From contig NC_088792.1 in assembly GCF_011386835.1 (NCBI RefSeq), positions 236,288,394-236,352,393 of the forward strand: 64,000 nt of DNA. Direction: 5' to 3'. Made by a program: the position numbers and the translations under genes. The DNA comes from Chrysemys picta bellii (Eukaryota; Chordata; Testudines; Emydidae). The notes under the pieces were generated by a model. It was not told the DNA's origin. It did not search any database and saw only the letters and a program-made list of their open reading frames with translations. The first letter of the stretch is position 1. Each line of letters starts with the position of its first letter. Below, piece by piece: positions 1 through 10,543 of this stretch.

Positions 1-643
1 ATCACAAATTGAATATGAGTCAATTATATGATGCAGTTGTGAAAAAAGGGTAATATTCAGGGGTGTATTATCAAGAGTGTTGTATGTAAGACACAGGAGG
101 TAATTGTCCTGCTCCACTCAGCACTGGTGAGGCCTCAGCTAGAGTACTGTGTCTAATTCTGGACACCAGAATTAGGAGAGATGTGTATACATTGGAGATA
201 GGCCCGAGGACAGGAACAAAAATGATAAAAGGTTTTGAAAACCTGACCTGTAAGAAAAGGTTAAAAAAAACTGGGCATATTTAGTCTCCAGAAAAGAAGA
301 CTGAGGGGGGGACCTGATAACAGCCTTCAAATATGTTATGAGCTGTTATAAAAAGGATGGTGTTCAATTGTTTTCCATGTCCACTGAAGGTAGGACAAGA
401 AGTAAAGAGCTTAATAGCTAACACTTACTGAAAATGAGGAAAAGCTTTCTAACTATAGTGATAGTAACATTTTGGAATAGGCTTCCAAAGAAGGTTGTGG
501 AATCCCCATCTTTGGAGGTTTTTAAGAACAGGTTAAAGAAATACATGTCAGGGATGGTCTAGATTTACTTGGTGCTGCCTCAGTGCGGGAGGCTGGACTT
601 AACGATCTACCGAGGTCCCTTCCAGCACGATTCTACGATTATG
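1..643 (+). mobile_element. CR1 LINE, 3' portion (5' cut by window edge)
   Basis: The sequence runs through the C-terminal part of the CR1 ORF2 (the GEAS-Leu-EYC-type region near 125-150) and the 3' UTR. It ends at 629-643 with the CR1 hallmark GGTCCCTTCCAGCAC followed by GATTCTACGATTATG. Reading frames are broken by small indels and stops, so no protein is made. CR1 is a Jockey-superfamily LINE that transposes by target-primed reverse transcription. It usually lacks a poly-A tail and ends in short tail repeats, as here. The copy is moderately diverged. The 5' part lies outside the window, so full length cannot be judged. Confidence 0.93.
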
Positions 644-858
644 TGTAGAGGTGCACTACATCCAGTTACAACAACTGGTGTTCTATTATATTTTTCCTCT
701 TCCACTTTTATCAGGACTGGGTCTTCTGGTTTAAGCTTGGGCCAGTTTCCAGCTGTGTTCTAACAGTTAAAGAAGAAAGCCTAGACCTTCTCATTTTTGA
801 CATCCCTCGGGGCTTACATCGTTTAAGCAGAGTCTTGTAGGGTGAAATTTTATCTCTT

Positions 859-1366
859 AGGGTATGTCTTAACTGCAGAGTTAAGTAGAGTTTTGTACAC
901 TTGAGTTACTCCTCTTGAGTTAGGCTAGCTCGAGTGAGAGGAGCCACCCCGCAAAATCACACCCAAGCTGCTGTGTCCACACCGGCACTCCATTCACTTG
1001 TGTGTGGCATTGTGATTTTTGGGAAGTAGATCTCAAATTTCTTTGTGCTGCATTAAGCTGAGCCTCTCTTTGAATTCTTTCCCAGTGATGGCGGGAGCGC
1101 TTGACTGTCCTTTCTGGGCACACAGGGAATTGTGGAAAGGTGTTGGATGACTAGAAGCTCTCACGTGGAGTTAGCCTGAGTCCACACTGCAGAATGGTCA
1201 TGTCAGCAGTTAATGAGCTGTGCTTGCTCCAACTTTAGCCTATATCTCTGGCAAGACAGCCAGCCCGAGCTAAAAGCAGCACCATGCTCTAGCTGAGAGT
1301 TTTTGTGTGTGGATGGGACTCAACTTAGGGGCAACACAACTTATCTTTGCAGTGAAGAGAAGCCCT
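859..1366. mobile_element. Probable non-autonomous hAT-like MITE
   Basis: The ends form an imperfect terminal inverted repeat. The left end AGGGTATGTCTTAACTGCAG matches the reverse complement of the right end (ctgcaaagataagt-type, closing in AGCCCT at 1366). The interior holds inverted stretches such as the tags with CTGCTGTGTCCACACC and GAGTCCACACTGCAG. It has no coding capacity. I see no clean 8-bp target duplication, so the hAT assignment rests on the GGGTATGTCT...CACTGCA type of end, which also appears in the element at 28055-28324. Confidence 0.55.
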
Positions 1367-2301
1367 AAGGCTGGCACTGTTATACTGACCTATCAACCCC
1401 AAAAAAACAATATTAGCAATAGTTAAGTACTTTTTTTATTTAATGTTGCAGAATACTGCTGTCTTCCATTATAATGACCACTTTTTTTTTCTTGTTTGAA
1501 TAACATAACTAAAAAGCAAAGGAAATTATAACTGAAATCCAGCTAGAAATTTTTCTAAATATATAGAAAGCCTTCAGCTTTTAGAACATTTCAAAGCATT
1601 TCTTTAATTTAACCCATGCATCTTATTGCATGACTAGAATGATGCAGCCTATGCTTATATTTTAACAGCGTGCAGTTTTTCTTCCTTTCTATTTCGTTGA
1701 CCCCCTTCACAATTGAATGAATTTTCATGGAAATGACTGTCCAACAAAGAATTCCATTTTTCTGATGCCTGCCTTTTTGTAATTTAAATAATATGAGCAT
1801 CTGAACATAGAGATTTTGCATTAAGAGGCAATGGCAGTTTTTCCAACAGAGTTTATTCAATATATTTCCGACATCATCTATTCTAAGATATACTTAAGAT
1901 TACCATGGTCAGAGACTAAATTACTGTGATTTCCAAAAAGTGGAGTGGATAGCAATAGTAATAGTCGATAAAGAATTGCCATATAGAATTTTTCATTGTC
2001 TTAAAACTTTTGTAATGAAATTAGTCTTGATCTGAAATGCAGTATAAAGAACAGTAATCTAAACTATGCAGACAGATGTACTATAAAATAAACCATACTT
2101 ATATGCTTAATTTATATACTTTGGAGTAGATTTTTCCCTTGCAATATGCAAATTAATTATCTATATTTTATCTCAGTAGCAAAATTATAATTTAACTACT
2201 TCATAATCTGGGTTTCCTGTAAGCCCCCCCCCCCTTTTTTTTTTTTTTGCATCTTGGTTAAATTTCATCATATGATTAAATAAATTGAGCCAGATACTCC
2301 A
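1367..2301. other. AT-rich unique sequence with a poly-C/poly-T tract
   Basis: I recognise no gene here. Short open frames are scattered, with no domain. At 2224-2248 there are 11 C followed by 14 T, a simple homopolymer junction close to the left edge of the DIRS element. It could be an assembly-sensitive position. Confidence 0.6.
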
Positions 2302-2462
2302 TTTCTTCTTCGGGTGATTGCTCATGTGTATTCCACAATAGGTGTGCGTGGTCCTAGCAGTACCCATAGGGGAGTGCCCTAGCAACCCCTGGAGTGGTGC
2401 CTCCATGGCACAGTATAAGGGGTGCTGTGCACTTCCCCCACCCTCAGTTCCTTCTTGCCGCC
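2302..2462 (+). repeat. DIRS left inverted terminal repeat
   Basis: It begins TTTCTTCTTCGGGTGATTGC and contains CCTAGCAACCCCTGGAGTGG and TATAAGGGGTGCTGTGCAC. All of these recur inverted at 7697-7947. The outermost right-end sequence (the GACAGTTACC part) is absent from the left end, as expected for DIRS, where the ICR supplies the missing information. Confidence 0.88.
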
Positions 2463-2582
2463 AGTGAAGGTGCTCTGCTCCAGCTTTGCTGTAGCTTGTC
2501 CTCAAAACTGCTTGTTTGTTCAGTGTATGGTACCTGTAGTTAGTTAGTTAGTTTAGTTTAGCTAGAGTTCCCGGGCCAGAGC

Positions 2583-3301
2583 ATGCCCCATGCTTCGGGT
2601 TTTAAGTCGTGCAACACTTGTAGGCGATCTATGCCAGTGAGTGATTTGCACATGGACTGTTTACGCTGTTTGGGAGAACCCATCTCAGCGATCGCTGCAA
2701 GATTTGCAAGTCGTTTAAGCCTCGGACCAAGAGAGAAAGGGATGTTAGGCTCCGGGCTAGTCTGATGGAGTTGGCGCTGACCCCGGCTCCAGCATGCCGC
2801 TCCAAGTCTGCACCAGGCACTGCGGTGTCGGTATGCAGCGACCCTTCGGTGCCATCGACTAGTCAGCACTGCTCCCCATCCACAGGGCATGCCAAGAAGG
2901 CTAGGAAAAGGCCTTCTTCTCCATGGCACCGGAGTAAACCCAGGACAGAGGCTAGATCCATGTTGGGAAGTCCTCAATCCCCACCAGCCTCTAGGCCTCC
3001 GACTCAAGTTGAGCAGAGTAGCCCAGCCCAGTCAGAGCAGGCCTCCCTGGATGTCCGGATGCCCTCCACACCGGAGGCCCTGCAGGCGGCCCGGGATGTT
3101 ACGTCCATGCCGGTACCAGGAGCACTGCTGATGTCGGCCCTGCACTCCAGAGGCAAGCCACCGCTGGGATCTCCGCAGTCACCTCTGGCTCAGTACCGGT
3201 CTTGGTTGAGAGAATGTTCCCGACTCCATTTGCTGTCCAGGGCAAAGTCCACGTGGATCGCCCTCGATGCCCACCAGGCTGTCTGGTTGGGTTCTGTCTG
3301 A
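2583..3301 (+). pseudogene. DIRS ORF1 (Gag-like) N-terminal part, frameshifted
   Basis: The first frame starts at ATG 2583 and encodes a short cysteine-containing segment: CNTCRRSMPVSDLH followed by CLRCLGE. This is the conserved Cys-rich start of vertebrate DIRS ORF1. It stops at 2765, and the homologous reading continues in another frame (2765-3301) as a Ser/Pro-rich low-complexity stretch. Such Ser/Pro linkers are normal between the Cys motif and the main Gag domain. At least one indel separates the two parts. Confidence 0.75.
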
Positions 3302-3727
3302 CCGAGACTCTCTGCACCGCTCAGCCTCGAAGAGCGAACACCTACAGGACCGAGGCAGACAACGCCAAAGGTCCTCATCTTGGAGGGGCTATCGCAGCCG
3401 GTCACGACACGAATGATGACTTCGTTACCATTTGTCGTCCCACTCCAGGACCCCGCCATGGCACCGCCTCTGCAGCCCTGAGCGTCAATTGCCGCCGTCT
3501 CGCCGTTGCGGGTCCACCCACCAGAGCTGATCGCAGAGCAGCTGTTACCGATGGTACCGGTCCTCCACGTCGGGATCGTGGTCCCATGGTCAGCATCGCT
3601 CCCAACGCCACTGCTCCTCCTGGTCCAGGAACAGCGGCAGGTCGTATGTCAGCCCGGCCTCCCTTTGTAGTCATTCATTGACGGGCCAGGCCAGCCTGGC
3701 CGGCTCTGCCGGTGCCAGGCTCGCTCG

Positions 3728-5185
3728 GTGGCCAGAGCCTCAGAAGGACCATCAGCCTCCTTCTCCAGACCTCCGAGGAAGGAGTCAGTGGGACGTACAT
3801 CCTCAGCACCATGCTCGGAGACCGACCAGGTGGTGGACTCTCCGGTGCCAGTGGACACACAAAGTACCGTGCCAGCCTCTTCACCTTCCCAGGATGAGGC
3901 AATTACGGTCCCTCCTCCCTCTGTCCTGCAGAAGGACTTTAGGGCCCACCAAGAACTCTTAAAAAGGGTGGCATCAAGCCTCCACCTCCAAGCAGAGGAG
4001 ATGGAGGAGCCCTTGGACTCCCTGTTTAATGTACTTTCCTCCATGGCACCGGGCAGGGTGGCCTTGCCTCTCCATGAAGGGATGGTGAAAATTTCAAATG
4101 CCCTGTGGCAAACCCCGGCCTCATTGGCCCCGATCTCTAGGAGAGCAGAACGCAAGTATTTTGTACCCACCAAGGGGCATGAATACTTATACACCCACCC
4201 TGCTCCTAACTCCCTGGTGGTTGAGTCTATCAACCACAGGGAACGGCAGGGCCAGCCAGCCCCTACACCAAAAAATAAAGATTCAAGGAGGCTGGACTCA
4301 TTTGTAAGAAAAATGTATTCATCCTCGAGCTTCCAGTTATGGATGGCGAACCACCAGGCTCTCCTGGGCCGGTATGAGTTCAATCTGTGGGGCTCCCTGC
4401 CCAAGTTTGAGGACTCCCTCCAGGAGTGCGACAGGAAGGAGTTCAAAACACTGGTGAAGGAGGGCACAGCGGCTGCCAGGGAAACCCTGCAGGCAGCTTC
4501 AGATGCAGCAGACGCGGCCATGTGGTCCATGGCCTCCACGGTGTCCATGAGAAGGGCATCATGGCTCCTGCTCTCTGGGCTGTCCAGCAAGGTGCAGACC
4601 CCCCTGCAGGACATCCCATTTGATGGCAAAGCTCTGTTTGCGGAACAAACGGATACAAAGCTGCATGGCCTGAAAGACTCCTGCACGACTCTCCAGACTC
4701 TGGGTCTCTGTGTTCCGGCTAAACCTAAGTTCAAACCACAGCATACTCCCGCTCAGGCCACCAATTCAAAATACGAGACTGCTTATAAGAAGTCATGGGA
4801 CTATAACAGGTGCCCACAGAGGCAGTCTCAGCTTGCCTCCCCAGCCTGGGTCCTCCAAGGGCAAGCAAGCGGGGAAAAGGCAGTTCTCATCAGGGATCCA
4901 CCCTCAATAAAGCTTCCCTTCTCCAATCGGTTGTGTGCTTTCCTCCCAGAGTGGTTGCAGCTGACCTCAGACCGATGGGTCCTCAACACCATCTCCCAGG
5001 GCTACACCCTCCAGTTTACTTCCTCCCCACCCAACCAGCCCCCGCCCCCATCCCTTCTGGGGGACTTCTTGCACGAGGCTTTGCTCGAGCAGGAGGTGGG
5101 ACAGCTCCTGGGCCTAGGAGCAGTGGAAGCCGTACCGGGGAGTTCAAAGGCAAGGGGTACTACTCCGGCTATTTCCTTATCCTGA
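3728..5185 (+). CDS. DIRS ORF1 (Gag-like) main domain, long surviving frame
   Basis: This is an uninterrupted stretch of about 485 codons, the longest in the window. It begins inside a frame entered from upstream, so the first codon is not an authentic start. From about residue 75 it has the features of DIRS Gag: a helical region near RAHQELLKRVASSL, a central segment with SFQLWMANHQALLGRYEFN, and an Ala-rich helix TAAARETLQAASDAADAAMW. The last 125 codons overlap the RT frame (4810-5424), which is usual for DIRS. The role is presumed to be nucleoprotein formation with the element RNA. It is intact over a long span although its partners are dead. Confidence 0.8.
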   Translation: MARASEGPSASFSRPPRKESVGRTSSAPCSETDQVVDSPVPVDTQSTVPASSPSQDEAITVPPPSVLQKDFRAHQELLKRVASSLHLQAEEMEEPLDSLFNVLSSMAPGRVALPLHEGMVKISNALWQTPASLAPISRRAERKYFVPTKGHEYLYTHPAPNSLVVESINHRERQGQPAPTPKNKDSRRLDSFVRKMYSSSSFQLWMANHQALLGRYEFNLWGSLPKFEDSLQECDRKEFKTLVKEGTAAARETLQAASDAADAAMWSMASTVSMRRASWLLLSGLSSKVQTPLQDIPFDGKALFAEQTDTKLHGLKDSCTTLQTLGLCVPAKPKFKPQHTPAQATNSKYETAYKKSWDYNRCPQRQSQLASPAWVLQGQASGEKAVLIRDPPSIKLPFSNRLCAFLPEWLQLTSDRWVLNTISQGYTLQFTSSPPNQPPPPSLLGDFLHEALLEQEVGQLLGLGAVEAVPGSSKARGTTPAISLS

Positions 5186-6212
5186 AAACCAAACGGGGGC
5201 TCAGTCCCATCTTGGACCTACGAGACCTGAACCAGTACATGGTGAAGCTCAAGTTCTGCATGGTCTCCCTGGCCTCTATCATCCCCTCCCTGGATCCTTG
5301 GGACTGGTACGCCACCCTCGATCTGCAGTACGCATATATTCAAGGGGCACAGACGCTTCCTACATTTCACGGTGGGACAGGAACGCTACCCATTTGCAGT
5401 CCTCCCGTTTGGCCTGTCCACTGACCCCAGGGTATTCACGAAATGTATGTCGGTGATGGCAGCCTACGTTGGGCGTCAGAGGAAGATCTGGACCCCCCAT
5501 CTGAACAACTTGTTGGTCCAAGGGCAGCTCATGGTCGCAGGTGCGGGATCGTGTGGCGCTCCTTCTGTCCACATGCACCACTTTGGGTCTGTTGGTAAAC
5601 AATACCAAGTCCACGTTAGTCCCAGTACAACTCATAGAGTTTATCGGGGTGGACCTGGATGCCTCGTCAGCCAGAGCCTCCCTCCCACTGGACAGGTTCG
5701 AGACCCTGAAGGGGCTCATTGACACGGTCACAATGTTTCTGGTGACAACAGCCAGAGCGTTGCTCCAGCTCTTGGGTCACATGTCGGCGTGCACGTATGT
5801 GGTGCATCACACCAGACTCAAGATGAGGCCCCTCCAGCTCTGGTTGGCCTCGGAGTTCTCCCAGGACAGGATGGACACAGTCCTCATGGTGCCCGAGCCA
5901 GTGATCACCTTCCTACGGTGGTGGTCCTCCCCAAGAAACATGCTCCAAGGGGTCCTGTTCAAGGACAGGGCCCCATCGCTGGAACTGGTGTCCAACACGT
6001 CAGACCTGGGATGTGAGGCCCATGTGGGGAACGTTCAGACCCAAGGTCTGTGGTTGGCTCAGGATGTGACCCTCCATATAAATGTCAAGGAGCTCAGGGT
6101 TGTACGGCTGGCGTGCATGGCCTTCTGCTTGCACCTGGAGGGCCGGGTGATCAGGGTCCTCATGGACAACATGGCCTCGATGTTCTACATCAACAGGCAA
6201 GGCGGGGCCTGA
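4810..6212 (+). pseudogene. DIRS reverse transcriptase-RNase H, catalytically altered
   Basis: The RT N-terminal part is in one frame to about 5350, with motifs ILDLRDLNQYMVK and SIIPSLDPWDWYATLDLQ. The reading then shifts frame (about 5372-5460: YPFAVLPFGLSTDPRVFTK) and again at about 5541. The position of the catalytic Y-L-D-D box, in the expected place after the FTKCM motif, reads H-L-N-N (5498-5509), so both catalytic aspartates are replaced. RNase H follows with DLGCEAHVG (about 6000), an E in NVKELR (about 6090) and D in LMDNMASMFYINRQGG (about 6165), so its acidic residues survive. The product would act on the element's own RNA. This copy cannot. Confidence 0.87.
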
Positions 6213-6622
6213 TCCTCTGCCTCAAAGCCCTCAGGCTGTGGGACTTTTGTATAGCCCATGACATCTGCCTACAGGCCTTCCATCTGCCGGGCGCCCGGAA
6301 TGTGCAGGTGGATCGCTTGAGCAGGGACTTCTTCTCTCAGCACGAGTGGTCTCTCCACCCAGAGGTGGTGCACAGACTTTTCCAAGTGTGGGGAACTCCC
6401 CAGGTGGAGCTGTTCATGACTCGGCAGAACCGTCACTGTCCCCAGTTCTGCTCCAGGGGGCTAGGACAGGGTGCTATCTCCAATGCCTTCCTCCTGTCCT
6501 GGTCAAATCAGTTTCTCTATGCCTTTCCCCCGTTCCTGCTGATCGGCAAGGTCCCGGAAAAGATAAAGATGGACAAGGCCCAGGTCCTTCTGATTGCCCT
6601 GGCGTGGCCCAGGCAGCATTAG
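6203..6622 (+). pseudogene. DIRS ORF2 C-terminal extension after RNase H
   Basis: The frame changes by an indel at the end of the RNase H. The reading continues with LRLWDFCIAHDICLQAFHLPG and NVQVDRLSRDF, followed by a conserved region containing LFMTRQNRHCPQFCSR and LLYAFPP-like FLYAFPPFLLI. These match the segment of DIRS polyproteins between RNase H and the recombinase. The reading continues past 6622 only in disrupted frames. Confidence 0.78.
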
Positions 6623-6769
6623 TACGGGACCCTCATGGGCCTGGCGGTCACCCCGCCATGGCCGTTGCTGTCTCACTCGGACCTGCTCTCCCAGGATCAG
6701 TGCCGCCTCCTCTACTCCAACCTAGCGGCACTCCACCTCACAGTGTGGCTGTTCAATGGTTAGGTTGGG

Positions 6770-7630
6770 AGAAAAGGACGTGCTCAGAAGGGGTTCAGCA
6801 CGTCCTCCTAGAAAGCAGGCGGCCCTCCACGTGCTGAGCCTACTTGGCAAAGTGGTCTCGGTTTTCCAGATGGGCGGATGAGTGGGGCGTTTCCCCGGTG
6901 GATGCCCCAATCCATCTTATTCTGGACTACCTCCTTCACCTTAGAGCCCAGGGCCTGGCACCGTCGTCCGTCAAGGTGCACCTGGCGACCATATCGGCCT
7001 TCCATCCACCGGTGCAGGGCCACACGGTATTCTCCCATGCTATGACTGGCCGATTCCTTAAGGGATTGGATCGTCTCTTCCCGTATGTTAGGTCCCCAGT
7101 CCCGCAGTGGGACCTAAACCTGGTGTTGGCCCATCTCACGGGGTGGGGCCCCCATTTGAGCTGCTAGCCATGTGCTCCTGGTCACACCTCTCGTGGAAGG
7201 TGACCTTCCTGGTTGTGATCACGTTGGGTAAAGGTGGGTCTGAGAACTCAGGGCCCTGACCTCCGAGCCCCCGTACATGGTGTTTCATAAAGATAAGGTC
7301 CAGCTTCACCACACACTTCGTTTCTCCCAAAGGTGTTCTCCGCCTATCACATGGGTCAGGACATTTTTCTGCTGGTCCTCTGCCCCAAGCACTCTGTGTC
7401 CAGTGAGGAGCGCTGCCTCCACACGCTGGATATGAGACGGGCTCTGGCTTTTTATCTGGAACGGACTAAGCCATTCAGAAAGTCCTTGCAACTGTTCATC
7501 ACCTCGGCTGAGCACATGAAAGGTCGGCTGATCTCCACTCAGCGGCTCTCCAACTGGATCATGTCATACAGCCGTACCTGTTATGACATGAGCAATCACT
7601 TGAAGAAGAAAAGACAGTTACCTTTTCCGT
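6770..7630 (+). pseudogene. DIRS tyrosine recombinase, truncated
   Basis: The N-terminal SAM-like DNA-binding part is clear (6844-7167: KWSRFSRWADEWGV, APIHLILDYLLHL, SSVKVHLATISAFH). A nonsense codon TGA at 6835-6837 lies just upstream of it, at a place where relatives read through. A frameshift near 7167 follows. The region expected to carry the first catalytic arginine (SARRVSEL in relatives) reads TLGKGGSE (about 7218-7241). The C-terminal frame (7333-7560) has HTLDMRRALAFYLERT and TQRLSNWIM, then runs directly into the ICR. The HxxR...Y part of the active site is therefore deleted. The enzyme would integrate the circular cDNA, but this copy lacks the residues. Confidence 0.85.
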
Positions 7631-7696
7631 AACTGGTGTTCTTCGAAATGTGTTGCTCATGTCTATTCCACATGTGTTGCTCATGTCTATTCCACA
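7588..7696 (+). repeat. DIRS internal complementary region with 24-bp tandem duplication
   Basis: 7588-7611 is the reverse complement of the element's left edge (ATGAGCAATCACTTGAAGAA). 7611-7671 is the reverse complement of its right edge (GACAGTTACCTTTTCCGTAA and onward). This end-to-end join is the diagnostic ICR of DIRS elements. The unit from 7648 to 7671 (ATGTGTTGCTCATGTC...) is repeated exactly at 7672-7695. Confidence 0.88.
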
Positions 7697-7947
7697 TCCG
7701 GCCCTTCTTCCCCTCTGTTGGAGTTGTCTGGCAAGAAGGAACTGAGGGTGGAGGGAGTGCACAGCACCCCTTATAGCATGCCATGGAGGTGCCACTCCAG
7801 GGGTTGCTAGGGAGCTCCCCTACGGGTACCGCTAGGGGAAAAACTTCCAGCACTGGTGCATGTGGCGAGCATGTACACCTATTGTGGAATAGACATGAGC
7901 AACACATCTTGAAGAACACCAGTTACGGAAAAGGTAACTGTCTTTTC
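7697..7947 (+). repeat. DIRS right inverted terminal repeat
   Basis: In reverse complement this reads like the left terminal repeat (CCTATAGGGG-type block, TAGCAACCCCTGGAGTGG, TATAAGGGGTGCTGTGCAC), with an extra outer segment GAAAAGACAGTTACC that the left end lacks. It closes at 7947 with GGTAACTGTCTTTTC. Confidence 0.88.
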
Positions 7948-10543
7948 TCAGTTATATACTTAAAGGAAGAGGAGCTGAGCAATCTTACTTAAACGAAGGT
8001 TGCAATGAACAGTCTAAATCTCAGACTTAATGTTGTGTGAAGGTATGGATAGAACTTCAGGTAGCAACCTTTCATAGATCAGCAGTGGAAACATTTCTGG
8101 CACATACAGTTGGGACCCTTTTAGACCTCCTGGAATGTGGACTAACACCTATTGATAAGAATCCTTGTGAGTTCACAGCAAGAGAATATGCAGAGGAATC
8201 CACTTGGACAATCTCTGAATAGTGTCCACATGTACTACAAATAGTCTAGGTGGGTTTATAGCATGGCTTATTCCTGTTTAGAGAGTAATTTAGTATCCTT
8301 TTAACTTCTAAAGAGTGTAGCTTAGCCTCCTCTGGTAATGAATAGGTCTTGGGGGAAAATACAGGCAGGTTTCTGTTATAAGTGGAAATCACAGCTCAAC
8401 TTTAATAAGAATTTGGGATATCATCTTAGCTTTATGGAACATAATGTGCAGGGGTCAGCCATTAACAGGGCCCTGCATGTTCCATGACTCTGCATGTCTG
8501 AATTTGCCTTGAAATAAACAGCCAGTTGTCAAAATAATGAATGCCCAGTCTTCTCTTTTGGGGTTGTGAAGTGTTCAAATGGCAGAACCTAGTACTGATA
8601 GTGTTGGTCTCACCTACAGACACTGAGGGATCTGGGATATGCTGTGAACCCCTCCTGGAGACATAGAAGTTATTATGGTTGCTGATATCACCATATGAAA
8701 TTTTAATCCACTAATAGATTTGGTCAGATGTCTGTGATCCATTATGCGATGTAACCACCTTTTCTTTTTAATTTGAGGAAGTAACATGAGTAGTGACTCT
8801 TCCTGCTGTATTTATGTGGGACCTTTTCTATGATTCTTGTTTGGAGGAGGGATAAAATGTCATCTACTAGCAGTTTCTCATGAGAGGGGCCCTTGAAGAG
8901 GAAAGGTAAAGTAGGAGGTTGGGGGGAGGTGGGGTGGGCAGCACAGAGTGAAATTGGAGGGAATTACTCTTTTTTACTATAGGGTTGTAGAGATAGATAA
9001 ATAAACCCCCACAGACTCTTTAAAAAGATGAAATTGAGGATGGAACATTATTAAACAATCAGAAGAAAATATTTTTGAATGTTATAAAAGTCATGTAAAT
9101 CTGAAAGCTACGTAGAAAAAGAAGAAATTTTGATAAACTGCCAATTGAAAAAGACAGAGACTCTATAAACAAATCAATTAGGTAGATTACAAAAGGGTAA
9201 TAAGGCAGACTACTGTACCTGTAGTGTTCAAGGTGAGAAAAGGTTGTTTCAGATAACAAACAAAAATAAATCTGTTCATGGATAATTAGTCAAATAAATT
9301 GTTACTGTAAATAGGGACATATCTAGTAGTGATCCTGTAGCTTGGAATGGTAGAGAAGTTTACTTGGGGGAATTCTTGTTAGAAGTTTAATTTAGATCCT
9401 GTCCTTTTCACAGAAATAAAGCTCTTTAACTGACACATGGGACCTTTAGAAAAGTGGAAGTGCAGTTTTGATGCACAGGGGAGACAGGATGCCAGGAGCA
9501 TGTGAAGGGAATTTAGACACTTCCTACCCCTCTATGGCAGATATGTATTTCAAGCGGTCTCCCTTTTTGGTATTGCCATGGAGAGATAATATGTAAGATG
9601 AAGGTGACCAGAAGGTGAGTTCCTAGAAATCTCAGTGATGGGTGGCTTAGAAATACTCTACTATACCCTTAAAGGACCACTACTGCCTCTGCTCTGTCCA
9701 CCTGGGAGATAAGCTGCTGCAGCACTGGGAACTGTCAGAGATTGACAGCGGAGTCCCTTTCCCTCAGCCAAACCAATCATTTTGAGGGTGGCACTAGTGA
9801 CGAGCCATTTTGGAAGGCAGGAGAGTGAAGCAGCATCTCTCTGGTCCTGAGGGGAGAAGGGGCGCTCCAAGAGTCTGTCCCTAGGATGGAAAAGCCTGAG
9901 TAAAGAACTTTTCACTTTGAAAACAGGGGGCCAAGAATAATGGAAAAACTGCTTGAAAGGGGAGCATTGCAAGAAAGTCTCTTGGGAACCCTATTATCAG
10001 CTGGAGATAGCCAAGAGGCCAGGTGGGTGCTCAAGAAGGTTTGGGGGGTCCAAGGAGCGAAGCTTCACCCAACAGAATGTTGCAGAACTGATGCCAACTC
10101 TTGTGATTTTATTGTGAGTCTTGTGACGTTTTGCTTAAAGCTCCACTTTCTGGAGTCATGTGATTATGTGAGAATCTCAACTTTCATATTTTAAAATAGG
10201 TAAGTTTCTAGCATTCATAACTATTGTTGTCATGTCCTAAAAGTGTCATTTGCTATTTTTTAATGTTGTTTAGTGTAACCTCTTTAATGGAACTACCCTG
10301 TATTCTCTCTCACCTATGTATTACCTTATCTCTGCCAGACTGAGAGTAAATGGGTCTGTTTATTTTGTGACCCCTGAGTATGAGCTACCAGCACTAATCA
10401 ATTTCTTGCACCACTGCTCACATAGGCTGAGGCTCAGGGCCTGCTAGGGCAAGACAGGATTGGTTACAATAGCTGGAAAGTTCATCAGGGTAAGGGAAGA
10501 GAGGAGGGCGGCGGATATGCAACTATGCAGCTTTACCTGTAAT
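7948..10543. other. Intergenic or intronic sequence with no recognised feature
   Basis: The sequence is mostly AT-rich and unique-looking. It contains no long open frame with a recognisable domain, no RNA gene and no clear terminal repeats. The stretch 9661-9972 is locally GC-richer, but its frames show no family signature. Confidence 0.5.

Larger units (their letters stand above)
2302..7947 (+). mobile_element. DIRS-type tyrosine-recombinase retrotransposon, near full length, inactive
   Basis: The layout is the classic DIRS one: left inverted terminal repeat (2302-about 2460), Gag, RT/RNase H, tyrosine recombinase, ICR (7588-about 7675), right inverted terminal repeat (about 7697-7947). The left repeat reads, in reverse complement, through the right repeat (for example TAGCAACCCCTGGAGTGG at both ends). 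The ICR is complementary to the outer edges of both ends joined together. DIRS elements are thought to use this to form a circular intermediate that the recombinase inserts, leaving no target duplication. None is seen here. Length is about 5.65 kb, the usual size. Frameshifts, a nonsense codon and loss of active-site residues show that it is a fossil. Confidence 0.93.

Noticed and set aside
3649..4734. 361-codon minus-strand frame opposite the DIRS Gag
   Set aside because: It is a shadow of the Gag coding frame. No recognisable domain, and the plus strand has clear DIRS homology.
8037..8222. Small plus-strand frame just right of the DIRS element
   Set aside because: Only 61 codons, with no motif and no evidence of expression signals.
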